DNA of 64,000 nt from Bacteroidota bacterium (GCA_013298715.1 JAAFIQ010000008.1:62001-126000); one strand, 5' to 3'. Positions 8,623 to 19,207 are shown, counted from the first letter of the stretch. Notes: a model not told the origin generated them from the sequence alone. A program made the numbers and translations.

Positions 8623-9771
8623 ATGCAATTTATTAGCGCAGATAAAATTTTTGATGGCACTAAATTTCTACCAGAAGACTCAGTTTTGGTAATAAATAAC
8701 AATAGTGTTAAGGAAGTAATCTCCGGCAAATTAATTGGCGCCAATACCATAAGAAAGCACAAAGGCATTATCTGCCCAGGCTTTGTAAACGCGCACTGCC
8801 ATCTTGAGTTAAGTCACCTTATGGGCAAAATACCTCAACAAACAGGCCTGCCAGAATTTGCTAAACAAATTGTAACGAACAGAAATAATTTTACAAAAGA
8901 GCAAAAAATAGAGTTAGCAAAGATTCAAGACGGACTCTTTGTTGCTAACGGAATTGCTGCCGTGGGCGATATTTGCAACACCGATGACACATTTGAAATT
9001 AAAGCAAAAAGTAAAATACATTATCACAGTTTTATTGAATTAATTGGATTGAATCCAGCTTATGCAGAAAAACAATTTAACTCGGGTTTAGAATTGATTA
9101 ATAAAGCAAAGGCGTTTAATCTTAGCGCCAGTTTTGCTCCTCATGCACCCTATTCAACTTCTTTAGAATTAATCGATTTAATTGGGCGTTATAACTCATC
9201 AAACAACTTGGTTACAAGCATTCATAACCAAGAGAGTTTGGAAGAAGATAGATTTTTTAAAGGTTTACCAACTAATTTTTTAAACTTATATAGTTTCTTA
9301 AACATTCCTATTGATTTTTTTAAAGCACCTAATACGAGCAGTTTTCAGCATTATTACAGCTATTTAAAAAACACAAAAAGTATTTTTGTACACAACACTT
9401 TTTCTGCGAAGGAAGACGTTGAATTGTTTGAAAACCCATACCATTACTGGTGTTTTTGCCCTAAAGCAAATTTGTATATAGAAAATAAATTGCCGAATTA
9501 CGAACTATTTAAAAACAAAACTATTTGTTTAGGAACCGATAGCTTGGCAAGCAATAACAATTTAAATTTAATTGAAGAAGCAAATACAATTTTAAATAAT
9601 TCTTCCGTTTTTGGTATTGAAGAGATTCTGTCTGCCCTCACTTACAATGGTGCTAAGGCTTTAGGCATTGAAGAAAAATTTGGTAGTATTAGGGTTGGCA
9701 CAGCGTTTTTAAATTTGATTAGGGTTGAAGAGAATGAAATTAAACTTTTTGAATCTAATTTGTTGGGATAA
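8623..9771 (+). CDS. Amidohydrolase family protein (deaminase/chlorohydrolase type)
   Basis: The 382-residue protein has the layout of metal-dependent TRZ/ATZ-type amidohydrolases. GFVNAHCHLELSH (H58 and H60) supplies the first metal ligands, followed by PHAPYSTS, HNQES, a VHNTF histidine and the GTDSLASN aspartate near the C-terminus. Family members deaminate adenosine-like compounds, S-adenosylhomocysteine, aminofutalosine or guanine. A role in the futalosine route to menaquinone would fit the nearby polyprenyl synthase, but that is speculation; the substrate is not decided by the sequence. It is divergent from rlmN with a 72-base gap. Confidence 0.8.
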   Translation: MQFISADKIFDGTKFLPEDSVLVINNNSVKEVISGKLIGANTIRKHKGIICPGFVNAHCHLELSHLMGKIPQQTGLPEFAKQIVTNRNNFTKEQKIELAKIQDGLFVANGIAAVGDICNTDDTFEIKAKSKIHYHSFIELIGLNPAYAEKQFNSGLELINKAKAFNLSASFAPHAPYSTSLELIDLIGRYNSSNNLVTSIHNQESLEEDRFFKGLPTNFLNLYSFLNIPIDFFKAPNTSSFQHYYSYLKNTKSIFVHNTFSAKEDVELFENPYHYWCFCPKANLYIENKLPNYELFKNKTICLGTDSLASNNNLNLIEEANTILNNSSVFGIEEILSALTYNGAKALGIEEKFGSIRVGTAFLNLIRVEENEIKLFESNLLG

Positions 9772-9817
9772 GAGTAAAGTTGAGAATCACAGATTACCTC
9801 AGCTTTAAATTTGCTAG

Positions 9818-10099
9818 CTAACTAATTGTTAAATCAACACAAAAATAAATCAATAAAAATACTGACACTGCCAAAACTATTATGCTCAATAAAGCGATTC
9901 CTAAACCTTTAATAATTGAAAAGAAATAATCATCACGATTTAATTCTTCATTCCCCTGCTTATGTTTTCGAATTTCCCTTCTTGTAATAAAAATCCAAAT
10001 TACAGGAAATACAATAGCTACTAAAACAAACAGAAGGGCAAGAAGGACTAAAGCCAAGCCGATAGTGGCTTGCAATACAATAAATTGAACTGAAAGCAC
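9818..10099 (-). CDS. Small two-segment membrane protein
   Basis: A 93-residue frame with a GTG start, two long hydrophobic segments (about 5-40 and 66-90) and a basic, acidic-patch loop between them (ITRREIRKHKQGNEELNRD). The amphipathic loop and positive-inside pattern look like a real small inner-membrane protein. It begins 12 bases after the end of the large T9SS cargo gene and may be its operon partner. I do not recognise a family. Confidence 0.55.
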   Translation of the reverse strand: MLSVQFIVLQATIGLALVLLALLFVLVAIVFPVIWIFITRREIRKHKQGNEELNRDDYFFSIIKGLGIALLSIIVLAVSVFLLIYFCVDLTIS

Positions 10100-10110
10100 G
10101 TGCTAGTATA

Positions 10111-13100
10111 CTAATTCTTTAAAAAACTTCCTTTACTAATCTCTTTCTCATTTTGAAAAACAACCAAAATATATTTTCCTTTTGAAAGAGTTGAAACAAT
10201 AATAACGTGTTCGCTATTTTTTTCTAACGTTGTGGTTTTACTCAACACTAATTTTCCTTGAATATCAAAACATTTTATCTCAACTTGTTTCGTTTCTACA
10301 GATTTATTTTTAATCGTCAAATTATCGCTTACAGGATTTGGGTATATTTCTAATAAACCATTTGTTAATCCATTGTTAGCGTTAATTGATGTACAATTTA
10401 AAACAACAATTTCTACTGTGCTAGTATTTTTACATCCTGCAGCACTTGTACCTTCGCAACTATAGGTTGTAGTAAGGCTTGGTGAGCCTGACACGTTTGC
10501 GCCATTTAAATTACCTGGCTGCCAAGTAAAAGTGCTTGCGCTTCCGCTGGCTCCTAGTTGTGCAATCTCCCCAGCACAAATCGTATTATTTACCGCAGTT
10601 AGATTTAGTGTAGGAAGTTGGTTTACTGTTATAACCGCTGTTTTTGTAGTTATACATCCTCCATTATTATTAGTTACTATGTAGTTTGTGTTGTTTAAAG
10701 GGCTAACAACGATTTGTGCACTTGTGGCACCTGTGTTCCAACTATAACTTGTAGCACCGCTTGCCGTAATTGTTGCTGATGAGCCCGAACATATAGTTTG
10801 TACACTGTTAGTAATTACAACATTTTGAAAACTACTCACCTGCACCGTTTTTGTAACCACATTCCCTAAACCATTGCCATTATTGGCTTGCATAGAAATT
10901 GTATAAACGCCAACTGCTCCAAAAACAAATTGTGGGTTTTGAGATGTGTTTGTATTTATTGTAGCTGTAGGAGTTACAGACCAACTCCAAGTTGTTGGTG
11001 TGTTTGAAGATTGATCGTTAAAAGTAACAGGTTGATTAATACACGCACTTGCTCCGTTAGTAAAATTACTTACCGGTGGTAATGAGGAAGGAACAACGTC
11101 AACCTCATATACACCTCTACCATAAGTTGCCGCTCTTAATTTTGTTGGCGCTGCTGGCGAAATTTCTAATTCAGAAATAACCGTGTTTGGCAAACCAATA
11201 TTATACAATGTCCAGTTGGCATTACTGTTATCTAAATAGTAAACACCAACATCCATTCCTACATAAACTCTATCACTGGTGCCGGGTTCGTAAACGATAC
11301 AATTGTTAGGAATGTTTGGAAGATTAGTACTCACATTTGTCCAACTTGTGCCTCCATTAGTAGTTTTAAAAACTTTATTTCCGGCAGAATAGCCTGTAAG
11401 TGTAACCCAAGCTGTGTTTGGATCTGTTGGTTTCACACAAATATATGTTGGCGCACCGCTTCCAACTGGTACAGTACCGGTAACGTTTGTCCAAGTAGTT
11501 CCTCCATCAATCGTTTTTCTAATTGAACCTGAATGTAAAACATAAATAATTTGATTGTTAGATGGCGCAATTGCAAATTCAACAATGCTTCCGGAACCAC
11601 CAGTAGCTGGTAATGCAGAGAATGAAACCGCTGAATTATTTGAAACATACAATTGTGTTCTGCCTGAATAATAACGTGTAGCAACAGTTGGGTCTTGTTT
11701 AATAGGTGTAACCCACGCACCGTTTTGTGCTGGTGAAAAAGTAGAGTATGACCAAGATGTGCCAGCGTTGCTAGAGTAGGCGTGGTTTCCATTGGGGTTG
11801 GTTGCAATCAAATAATTATCATTTGTTCTATCTATTTGGCAATCCATCCCGTCTCCAGCTAATTTCGCTTGATAGGCTAAACCCGTATATAAGTTTGATC
11901 CATTATCTTGATGCCCAGTGATCCAACGATTTGGGGAGAGAGACGAACAACCAATTCTATAAATTTGTGCAATGTTTCTGTTTGCCGTAATATCCGTCCA
12001 AGCACTTCCTGTGTAAAAATAAATTCCTCCATCGTTGGCCGAGTAAATTACACCATCGCTACGGTAATCAATATCATGTACATCGGCATGAACATAAGGC
12101 GGGTTTGCACTTGTGCTATTCCAGCAACCAATATTTGTCCAGTTCGTTCCACCATTAGTTGAGCGCCAATGATTAATGCCGCCAACCATTACCTCGTCTG
12201 CATTTAAAGGTGATACTGCAATTGCTAAATCGTACCACCCTTGGCCACCAGTTCCGGTGCCTGTACAATTGTTTGCTAATAAATCGGGAGTGCTTGCCAT
12301 TAAAGTAAAAGACACGCCACTATTTACTGATTTGTAAACACCTTGTAAGCCAAAGTTAGAACTTAGTGCAGAAACGCAGTATACAACCGTTGGATCTGCA
12401 GGTGTAACAGCAATGTTTTTTCTTACAGCACCTGAAGTTGTGATACCATTGCTAATTATTGAAAACGTTACACCTCCGTTTGTAGATAAATAAAAAGAAG
12501 CCCCACTTGCATATACCGTGTTTGGATCGCCAGGTTTAAATTCCAAATCGTATGTGTTAACGGTATTTATTTGTGTCCAATTAGTGCCTCCATTTACTGT
12601 ACGATAAATACCATTACTGGTGGCGGCTAAAAGCGTTTGAGTACTTGTAGGGTGAATAATTATTTTTCGAATGGTTACATTAGCATTTATATTAAAGGTT
12701 AAACCAGTAGCGGCCCAACTAGCTCCCGCATTAGTTGATTTAAAAATCCCAAAACTTGGTGTATCCCCTGCGTAACCATCGCCAGTAGCCAAATACATTA
12801 CATTTGTATTGGTTGGATCAACAACTAAATCTGTACAACCAATATGTGATAAGGAACTGTTTAAAATAGTCCAACTTGCGCCATTATTTGTAGTTTCCCA
12901 AACGCCACCAGCAGGAGCCCCTACCCAAAACGTGTTGAGGTTTGTTGGATGAAATGTTACAAAATTATCTCTACCTGCTTTGCGCGGTAAACCATTATTT
13001 GCACTGCCTGTCATAGCTCCCATAGGGCCAACTGCTGTCCAAGTTGTAGAGGCTATCATGTTAGCGCTATTAATTACACGTTGTGCCGAAGGGGCGTTTG

Positions 13101-13380
13101 ATTTTAAAAACGCTTCGTAATTCTTTGTAGTTAAATTTAATAAACTAAGGTTTCCTGAAGGGTAAACGCGTTGTTCTACAAAATATTCCCATCGTTTAAA
13201 CGCCTTGTAGCCTTTACCAGGTTCATCAATATTCTTGTCTTTCCAATACTCATCAAAGGCATTTTTAATGTCGTAAAAATTAGCATTTGGATTGCTTTTC
13301 ATTTCTGCCCAATTTTGAGCATACGAAAAATTGATACTAATTAATAAAGCTAAAACGCTAAAGGTTATTTTGTTTTTCAT
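10111..13380 (-). CDS. Large secreted BNR/sortilin-repeat protein with PKD domain and T9SS type A sorting domain
   Basis: With the start at 13380 (MKNKITFSVLALLISINFSYAQ) there is a clean signal peptide; the frame extends 18 codons upstream without support. The body of roughly 1,090 residues has many beta-propeller repeats of the BNR/sortilin kind (variants of STNAGASW, TTNGGTSW), then a PKD-like domain (PVSNFTNG...QPVTFNDQSSN), two Ig-like segments rich in Thr/Asn (SYSWNTGAT, FTWQPG), and a C-terminal type A sorting domain beginning EIYPNPVSDNLTI and ending with basic residues. Such proteins cross the outer membrane through the type IX system and are anchored or released at the surface. The precise activity is unknown; related proteins are adhesins or glycan-binding enzymes. 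Confidence 0.88.
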   Translation of the reverse strand: MKNKITFSVLALLISINFSYAQNWAEMKSNPNANFYDIKNAFDEYWKDKNIDEPGKGYKAFKRWEYFVEQRVYPSGNLSLLNLTTKNYEAFLKSNAPSAQRVINSANMIASTTWTAVGPMGAMTGSANNGLPRKAGRDNFVTFHPTNLNTFWVGAPAGGVWETTNNGASWTILNSSLSHIGCTDLVVDPTNTNVMYLATGDGYAGDTPSFGIFKSTNAGASWAATGLTFNINANVTIRKIIIHPTSTQTLLAATSNGIYRTVNGGTNWTQINTVNTYDLEFKPGDPNTVYASGASFYLSTNGGVTFSIISNGITTSGAVRKNIAVTPADPTVVYCVSALSSNFGLQGVYKSVNSGVSFTLMASTPDLLANNCTGTGTGGQGWYDLAIAVSPLNADEVMVGGINHWRSTNGGTNWTNIGCWNSTSANPPYVHADVHDIDYRSDGVIYSANDGGIYFYTGSAWTDITANRNIAQIYRIGCSSLSPNRWITGHQDNGSNLYTGLAYQAKLAGDGMDCQIDRTNDNYLIATNPNGNHAYSSNAGTSWSYSTFSPAQNGAWVTPIKQDPTVATRYYSGRTQLYVSNNSAVSFSALPATGGSGSIVEFAIAPSNNQIIYVLHSGSIRKTIDGGTTWTNVTGTVPVGSGAPTYICVKPTDPNTAWVTLTGYSAGNKVFKTTNGGTSWTNVSTNLPNIPNNCIVYEPGTSDRVYVGMDVGVYYLDNSNANWTLYNIGLPNTVISELEISPAAPTKLRAATYGRGVYEVDVVPSSLPPVSNFTNGASACINQPVTFNDQSSNTPTTWSWSVTPTATINTNTSQNPQFVFGAVGVYTISMQANNGNGLGNVVTKTVQVSSFQNVVITNSVQTICSGSSATITASGATSYSWNTGATSAQIVVSPLNNTNYIVTNNNGGCITTKTAVITVNQLPTLNLTAVNNTICAGEIAQLGASGSASTFTWQPGNLNGANVSGSPSLTTTYSCEGTSAAGCKNTSTVEIVVLNCTSINANNGLTNGLLEIYPNPVSDNLTIKNKSVETKQVEIKCFDIQGKLVLSKTTTLEKNSEHVIIVSTLSKGKYILVVFQNEKEISKGSFLKN

Positions 13381-13454
13381 TTTAAGTTTTTTTAGAAAAC
13401 ACTCTAAGTTATAATAAATAAACAAAAAAATCAAGTTTTGTAAGTTTAAAAGTT

Positions 13455-13462
13455 TATTTTTG
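13455..13462 (+). promoter_or_regulatory. Bacteroidota -7 promoter box
   Basis: TATTTTTG matches TAnnTTTG and lies 27 bases before the ATG at 13490. The nearest upstream TTG (13438-13440) is only 14 bases away, short of the usual 17-23. Confidence 0.35.
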
Positions 13463-13489
13463 GTAGTTAAATAATTTAGATTTTAGATC

Positions 13490-13984
13490 ATGTTGTATTC
13501 ATTAAAAAAATTGTTGTTTCTGTTACCTGTTTTAATTTGTTTAAATGGTTGTGCCCAAACGAAAGTAAGTTTTAAATTTACCTTTACTATGCCTTATTGT
13601 GGAGGAGCAAAGCCAACCCCTGAAATACTTGCACAATCAGAAAAACCACAATTGCTAACAAGTCAGAAAATTTATTTTATAAATGCTAAAACAAATAAAC
13701 TAGATTCTGTTACCACAAATCAAATGGGCGAAGTAAGTAAAGTATTAAAATCTGGAACTTATTTGTTAATTGAACCTTGGCGCCTTTTAAAGCAAACACC
13801 TGACGGAGATATAAGTTCTAAGTATGATGAAAACTGCTTGAAAACAGAATGGACAAAATCGCTTTATACATTAATTGTTACAAGAAAAACAACAAAGCTA
13901 CAAACGATAAACATTAATTATGTTTGCCCTCATAATTTTCCGTGCTTACTTGATATTCATAAACCTTCAAAGATGCGGGAATAA
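13490..13984 (+). CDS. Putative lipoprotein of unknown function
   Basis: A 164-residue protein with a lipoprotein signal (lipobox L-N-G-C at 18-21). The mature part contains spaced cysteines (MPYCGG, DENC, VCPHNFPC) that could form disulfides in the periplasm, and a short beta-rich middle (INAKTNKLDSVTTNQMGEV) resembling a carboxypeptidase-regulatory-like fold. I do not recognise a named family. It is alone on the plus strand between two leftward genes. Confidence 0.65.
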   Translation: MLYSLKKLLFLLPVLICLNGCAQTKVSFKFTFTMPYCGGAKPTPEILAQSEKPQLLTSQKIYFINAKTNKLDSVTTNQMGEVSKVLKSGTYLLIEPWRLLKQTPDGDISSKYDENCLKTEWTKSLYTLIVTRKTTKLQTININYVCPHNFPCLLDIHKPSKMRE

Positions 13985-14025
13985 TCCTTTAAAGAAAACT
14001 CACCGTTAAATTAAAAAAGAGTGAT

Positions 14026-14592
14026 TCAATTCTTGGCTGTTAAACTACTTAATAGGTAATCTCCTTTAATTAATAATTGCTTAAAATCTTTTTTTGCTTT
14101 TATTATTAATTGATTGGTGGTGTATTTTGTTATTGCAAAATCATACTCAGTTGTGGCTTGGCCAGTTTTTTCAAGAGCAATAAAATATTTTACATCCTTC
14201 TCGGTAAGGGTTTTGCTTTTTTGTTTTACAAATTGCCAATATTTTTTTTCTCGAATTTTTAAACCAGAAAATTTACGATTAGGAAAAACGGTAAGACTTG
14301 CGGTGTAGAAATTCATTTTATAAGTGCTATCTAATTTATAAATCGCAAACTTATCGGTAATTGTAATTTTTTTTGATTGCGTTGTAAGTGTTTGCCCGCC
14401 TACTGTTTGTATTTGTTCTTTGGCCTCAACCACATGACACTGGTAATAAATAACAGAATCTGTAGGTAATAAATTGTGTAATAAACTTTCTTTTGTAACA
14501 AAGCTATAGGTGCTTTGTGCCTTTATAGAAAAAGTAACAACCAATAAACCAAAAAAAATATTACTTGTAACTGATTTCAATTTTTTTAGCAA
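14026..14592 (-). CDS. Secreted protein of unknown function
   Basis: 188 residues with a signal peptide ([16 protein letters not shown]) and a mainly beta-strand mature part. The start is TTG at 14592, or a second in-frame TTG at 14580. The frame overlaps the end of purT by 32 bases, so it is likely translated from the purT message. No recognisable motif; function unknown. Confidence 0.6.
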   Translation of the reverse strand: MLKKLKSVTSNIFFGLLVVTFSIKAQSTYSFVTKESLLHNLLPTDSVIYYQCHVVEAKEQIQTVGGQTLTTQSKKITITDKFAIYKLDSTYKMNFYTASLTVFPNRKFSGLKIREKKYWQFVKQKSKTLTEKDVKYFIALEKTGQATTEYDFAITKYTTNQLIIKAKKDFKQLLIKGDYLLSSLTAKN

Positions 14593-15739
14593 GTTCTATA
14601 GCGGCATTCTTACAATCATCCACTTTGTTAGTTAATTCACTTTTTGTAAGCACTACTCCCATGCGCCTGTAAGGGCGTGTTGTAGGCTTGTTAAATAATT
14701 TTACGTCAGTATTATTAGTTTGTAAGACTTCTTCAATGCCAATAAATTCTTTCACCTCACCAACTCTATCTGCCAGAATTACTGCAGATGCGCCATTACA
14801 CAACAATTGTATTTCAGGAATTGGTAATCCTAATATGGCGCGTGCATGCAACTCAAATTCATTAAAATTTTGAGTATTTGCTAACGTTACCATTCCAGTA
14901 TCGTGCGGACGTGGCGACAATTCAGAAAAATAAACACCATTTGGTGTTAAAAAAAACTCTACCCCCCAAATGCCATTACCCGTAAGTGCTTTGGTAACCT
15001 TTGCCGCCATTTGTTTTGCTTCTTCTAAATGCGCTGAAGTAATTGCACACGGTTGCCAACTTTCTTGATAATCGCCACGCTCTTGCCTATGCCCTATTGG
15101 TGGGCAAAACAGAGTGTTACCGTTTTTTTGTGTAACCGTAAGTAATGTAATTTCAGAATCAAATTTTATAAATGCCTCCACAATAACTTCTTTGTAATCG
15201 CCACGAGAACCTTCCATCGCGTAGTTCCAAACTTTTTCAATTGCCTCTTTAGAATTATCTTTCAACACACTTTGACCTTTACCACTGCTGCTCATTAAAG
15301 GCTTTAATACACAAGGTATACCAATCGTTTCAACAGCTTTTGTAAATTCTTGCAAGGTTGTTGCGTACAAATAGTTTGCTGTGCGTAACCCAAGTTCTTT
15401 CGCTGCCAAATCACGAATAGCCTTTCTATTCATAGTAAAGTTTGCGGCCTTAGCACTTGGCACAACCGTAACACCTAGTTTTTCGTAATCATAAAAACGT
15501 TCGGTTCTTATGGCTTCAATTTCTGGTACTATAAAGTCTGGTTTGTGTTTATCTACAATTTTATCTAGGGCTTCTCCATCCAACATATTTATCACCTCAA
15601 ATGTATGAGCCACCTGCATAGCAGGCGCTCCAGCATAACTATCAACAGCAATTACATATTGTCCGAGGCGCTGTAAGGCAATTACAACTTCTTTACCAAG
15701 TTCACCACTGCCTAATAACATTATTTTTTTTTGTTGCAT
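14561..15739 (-). CDS. purT: Formate-dependent phosphoribosylglycinamide formyltransferase (GAR transformylase 2)
   Basis: At 392 residues this is full-length PurT, an ATP-grasp enzyme that formylates GAR with formate and ATP in purine synthesis, bypassing folate-dependent PurN. The N-terminal [17 protein letters not shown] loop, the ATP-grasp core ([22 protein letters not shown]) and the [13 protein letters not shown] motif are clear. It is transcribed leftward ahead of a small secreted protein that overlaps its 3' end. No other purine gene is in the window. Confidence 0.96.
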   Translation of the reverse strand: MQQKKIMLLGSGELGKEVVIALQRLGQYVIAVDSYAGAPAMQVAHTFEVINMLDGEALDKIVDKHKPDFIVPEIEAIRTERFYDYEKLGVTVVPSAKAANFTMNRKAIRDLAAKELGLRTANYLYATTLQEFTKAVETIGIPCVLKPLMSSSGKGQSVLKDNSKEAIEKVWNYAMEGSRGDYKEVIVEAFIKFDSEITLLTVTQKNGNTLFCPPIGHRQERGDYQESWQPCAITSAHLEEAKQMAAKVTKALTGNGIWGVEFFLTPNGVYFSELSPRPHDTGMVTLANTQNFNEFELHARAILGLPIPEIQLLCNGASAVILADRVGEVKEFIGIEEVLQTNNTDVKLFNKPTTRPYRRMGVVLTKSELTNKVDDCKNAAIELAKKIEISYK

Positions 15740-15807
15740 AAACTTAAAGAAAATGTAAACTTAATGAATAAATTTTTTGTTATTGTGAATAAAGTGATAC
15801 AAACAAA

Positions 15808-16458
15808 TTACTTTTTATTAAATCCAAAATTAACCTCTTCTGGATAGTAATTGTGCAATAAGCCATAAAGTCCATATCCAATAGCTAAACCAACAGTACC
15901 GCCAATTATAGATTGTATTCTTCGTTTAGAACGTGCATTTCTTTCATAGCCCAAAATGTAGGAATCGGAGTCAACATACACGGGGTTGCTTATAGTGTTT
16001 GCCCTTATTCTTACTTTTGGTAAACCTACCAATGCTAAATAACCATAAGGTAAAACTGGCCCAAAAAAAGTACCGCTCATACCACCTATTAATCCTGCAA
16101 TACCTGAACCAATTAATGCGCCTCTTGCTTTAAAGCCTTTACGCGCATCGCGTTCACCTTTCATAAAATACCACATTTCGTTACGTGTAAACCAATTGTT
16201 TTTTAAACTATCTTGTGAGTAATAATAGCGCCTGTAACCATTTTTGTAACTCACCATGTAAATATCATCTAACTCATAATGTATTTTCTTTTCGGGTTTC
16301 TCAGGATTAACAATTGTAACGGCGCCAAGCAATGTATCAATTACTGTTTCAGAAACCATTTGTCCGTTTAGCAAATAAATACTGTCTTTAATGGCAGTTG
16401 TTTGCGAAAAACTTTTAAAAAAGAAAAACAAAAAAAGCGAAACAAAAAATTTATACAT
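15808..16458 (-). CDS. Secreted protein with glycine-rich membrane-like segments
   Basis: With the start at 16458 (MYKFFVSLFLFFFFKSFSQ) the protein has about 216 residues and a signal peptide. Two glycine-rich hydrophobic stretches (ALIGSGIAGLIGGMSGTFFG and IIGGTVGLAIGYGLYGL) resemble glycine zippers, separated by a basic region. The first half is soluble and beta-rich. I do not know the function. The frame opens six codons upstream, but the downstream ATG gives the normal signal peptide. Confidence 0.6.
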   Translation of the reverse strand: MYKFFVSLFLFFFFKSFSQTTAIKDSIYLLNGQMVSETVIDTLLGAVTIVNPEKPEKKIHYELDDIYMVSYKNGYRRYYYSQDSLKNNWFTRNEMWYFMKGERDARKGFKARGALIGSGIAGLIGGMSGTFFGPVLPYGYLALVGLPKVRIRANTISNPVYVDSDSYILGYERNARSKRRIQSIIGGTVGLAIGYGLYGLLHNYYPEEVNFGFNKK

Positions 16459-16557
16459 AAAACAAATATAAGTCAAATTAAATCAGCATAAATATTGCAC
16501 TTAAAATTGCGGTTCAATAAATTTTTTTGTTAATTTAGACAATTATAGAACGAAAAT

Positions 16558-17673
16558 ATGGCAAAGAAAAAAGAAACAGAATCTAAAAAAGTAAAATCTA
16601 TTTTAAACGCTGATTCAACAAAGTTTTTATACAGTTACTTGAACACAGCTTCGCCAACGGGCTTTGAAAGCCCAGGGCAAAGCGTTTGGTTAGATTATTT
16701 AAAACCCTTTATTGACGAGCATTTTGTAGATACTTATGGCACCGCAGTTGGCGTTATAAACCCTAAAGCAGAATATAAAGTGGTAATTGAAGCACACGCC
16801 GATGAAATTAGTTGGTTTGTTCATTATATTACAAAAGAAGGTTTTGTTTATGTTTGCCGCAATGGTGGCAGCGACCATCAAATAGCACCTAGTAAACGCG
16901 TAAATATTCATGGTGAAAAGGGAATTGTAAAAGGCGTATTTGGCTGGCCAGCAATACACGTGCGCGAACCAGGCAAAGAAGAAACCCCAACTTTAAAAAA
17001 TATTTTTTTAGACCTAGGTTGTAAATCTGATAAAGAAGTCAATGATTTAGGAGTTCACGTTGGTTGTGTTATTACCTACGAAGATGAGTTAATGGAGCTT
17101 AACAACCGCTACTACACTGGACGAGCGCTTGACAACAGAATTGGTGGGTTTATGATCGCAGAAGTAGCAAGATTATTAAAAGAAAACAAAGATAAATTAC
17201 CGTTTGGTTTATATATTGTAAACTCGGTGCAAGAAGAGGTAGGATTAAATGGCGCAACTATGATTGCAAGAAGAATAAAACCAAATGTAGCCATAGTTAC
17301 AGACGTGTGTCATGATACCAACACGCCTATGATGAATAAAATAACAAGTGGTGATTTAGCCTGTGGCAAAGGACCTGTTTTGAGCTATGCGCCAGCAGTA
17401 CAAAACAATTTATTAAAATTAATTATAGATGCTGCTAATAAAAATAAAATTCCATTTCAACGATTAGCAGCTGCACGCAGCACGGGTACTGACACAGACG
17501 CCTTCGCTTATAGTACAGATGGTATTGCGTCGGCACTAATTTCGTTACCGTTGCGTTACATGCACACTACGGTAGAAAGTGTTAGCAAACAAGATGTAGA
17601 AGAAGTTATTAAACTGATTTATCATTCAGTAAAACAAATTAAAAACAACCAAGATTTTAGATACATTAAGTAA
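16558..17673 (+). CDS. M42 family metallopeptidase (glutamyl aminopeptidase / cellulase M family)
   Basis: A 371-residue cytoplasmic metallo-aminopeptidase. The two-zinc site can be followed: the VIEAHADE histidine, the RALDNRIGG aspartate, the catalytic EE of NSVQEEVG, the VTDVCHD aspartate and the late RYMHTTVE histidine. Family members cut N-terminal residues from short peptides and assemble as large tetrahedral dodecamers. It starts a rightward run; the GH3-like gene begins one base after its stop, so the two are very likely co-translated. Confidence 0.92.
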   Translation: MAKKKETESKKVKSILNADSTKFLYSYLNTASPTGFESPGQSVWLDYLKPFIDEHFVDTYGTAVGVINPKAEYKVVIEAHADEISWFVHYITKEGFVYVCRNGGSDHQIAPSKRVNIHGEKGIVKGVFGWPAIHVREPGKEETPTLKNIFLDLGCKSDKEVNDLGVHVGCVITYEDELMELNNRYYTGRALDNRIGGFMIAEVARLLKENKDKLPFGLYIVNSVQEEVGLNGATMIARRIKPNVAIVTDVCHDTNTPMMNKITSGDLACGKGPVLSYAPAVQNNLLKLIIDAANKNKIPFQRLAAARSTGTDTDAFAYSTDGIASALISLPLRYMHTTVESVSKQDVEEVIKLIYHSVKQIKNNQDFRYIK

Positions 17674-17674
17674 G

Positions 17675-19207
17675 ATGGCTGTTCTAGGCTCAATTATAAA
17701 AGGTGCTATTAACATTCGCTCGCGCATACCTGCAAGGCGAAATGTGCAAAAGCAACAAATAAAACAGTTACAAAAATTGCTAGGTAAGGCGCAATTTACC
17801 GAATTTGGAAAACAGTTTGGTTTTAGCGATTTAGTTATGCAAGCCGACCCAATAAAAGAATTTCAAAAAAGAGTTCCAATTTTTGATTACCAAAGTATTT
17901 TTGATGCTTGGTGGCACCGCAGTTTAAAAGGCGAACGCGATATTTGCTGGCCAGGAAAAATTAAATATTTTGCCTTAAGCAGTGGTACTAGCGAAAGCAG
18001 CAGCAAACACATTCCAGTAACAAAAGATTTTATTAAAACCATTCATAAAGGCACACTAAAACAAGTATTAAGCACACGCCATTTTAATTTTAGTAAAGAA
18101 CAATACGAAAGCGAAATTTTATTTGTTGGCGGAAGTACTAACTTAAACTTTAACGGTACTTTTTTTAGTGGCGATTTAAGTGGCATTACCACGGGTACGC
18201 AGCCCCGTTGGTTTCAAAACTTTTCGTTACCTGGCCCAGAAATTCGCTCAATTTCGGAATGGGAAAAAAAATTACAAGAAATTGTAGATAATGCAAAAAC
18301 TTGGAACGTAGGATTTATATGTGGTGTTCCGGCATGGATACAAATTGTGTTTGAACGCATTATTAAAAAATACAACGTAAAAACTATACACGATGTATGG
18401 CCAAACCTCGCCGTTTATGTGCATGGTGGCGTTGCAATACACCCATACAAAAATAGCATCAACGCCCTTTGCGCAAAACCATTGATTTATTTAGATACTT
18501 ACATGGCAAGCGAAGGTTTTGTTGCTTACCAAGAACGGCCAAACCCGCAGCAGGCAATGAAGGTAATGACAGACAACAAAATGTTTTTTGAGTTTGTGCC
18601 ATTTAATGAAGAAAATTTTGATGCAGACGGAAACATTAAGCCAAGCGCCAAAGCTTTTACCATAACAGAGGTTGAAGCAGGAAAAGAATACGCGCTTTTA
18701 TTGAGTAATTGTGCCGGGGCATGGCGCTATTTAATTGGCGATACAGTAAAATTTACAAATACCAAGCGCTGCGAAATTATTGTTACAGGCAGAACAAAAC
18801 ACTTTTTAAGTTTGTGTGGTGAGCATTTAAGTGTTGATAATATGAACCAAGCATTAAAGCTAACAGGCGAAGAATTAAATTTCTTTAGTAACGAATATTG
18901 CGTGGTTGGCGTTCCTTACCAAGGTTTATTTGCGCACCATTGGTATATTGGCGCCGATAAAATAGTTGATGCTCAGCCATTAAAAGAAAAATTAGACGAA
19001 CATTTAAAACGTTTGAATGATGATTATGCTGTTGAACGCAAACATGCATTAAAAGAACTTTTAATTACCGTTTTACCTAACCAAACATTCTTAGATTTTT
19101 TGGCGAGCAAAAATAAATTAGGTGGGCAAACAAAATTTCCGCGCGTTTTAAAAGGAAAACATTTAAACGAATGGCTAGCATTTTTAGAAACTAAAAATAA
19201 AACGTGA
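17675..19207 (+). CDS. GH3 auxin-responsive-promoter family protein (acyl-adenylate-forming)
   Basis: This 510-residue protein matches the GH3 family of the ANL superfamily. The ATP motif SSGTSESSS (102-110), the TYMASEGFVAYQ segment and the GDTVKFTNT...VTGRTKHFL hinge are visible. Plant GH3 enzymes join amino acids to auxin or jasmonate; bacterial members are widespread in Bacteroidota but the substrate is unknown. It is packed between an aminopeptidase (one-base gap upstream) and a LysE-type exporter (four-base GTGA overlap). An amino-acid conjugate pathway with hydrolase, ligase and exporter is therefore worth testing, though this is inference. Confidence 0.9.
   Translation: MAVLGSIIKGAINIRSRIPARRNVQKQQIKQLQKLLGKAQFTEFGKQFGFSDLVMQADPIKEFQKRVPIFDYQSIFDAWWHRSLKGERDICWPGKIKYFALSSGTSESSSKHIPVTKDFIKTIHKGTLKQVLSTRHFNFSKEQYESEILFVGGSTNLNFNGTFFSGDLSGITTGTQPRWFQNFSLPGPEIRSISEWEKKLQEIVDNAKTWNVGFICGVPAWIQIVFERIIKKYNVKTIHDVWPNLAVYVHGGVAIHPYKNSINALCAKPLIYLDTYMASEGFVAYQERPNPQQAMKVMTDNKMFFEFVPFNEENFDADGNIKPSAKAFTITEVEAGKEYALLLSNCAGAWRYLIGDTVKFTNTKRCEIIVTGRTKHFLSLCGEHLSVDNMNQALKLTGEELNFFSNEYCVVGVPYQGLFAHHWYIGADKIVDAQPLKEKLDEHLKRLNDDYAVERKHALKELLITVLPNQTFLDFLASKNKLGGQTKFPRVLKGKHLNEWLAFLETKNKT

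Noticed and set aside
11433-11807. Second open frame inside the T9SS cargo gene
   Set aside because: It lies entirely within a long, well supported gene in another frame and has a low-complexity composition that mirrors its host.
10111-13380. Repeated motifs in the large secreted protein as a possible nucleotide repeat array or CRISPR
   Set aside because: The repeats are protein-level BNR blades with degenerate DNA and no constant spacer length.
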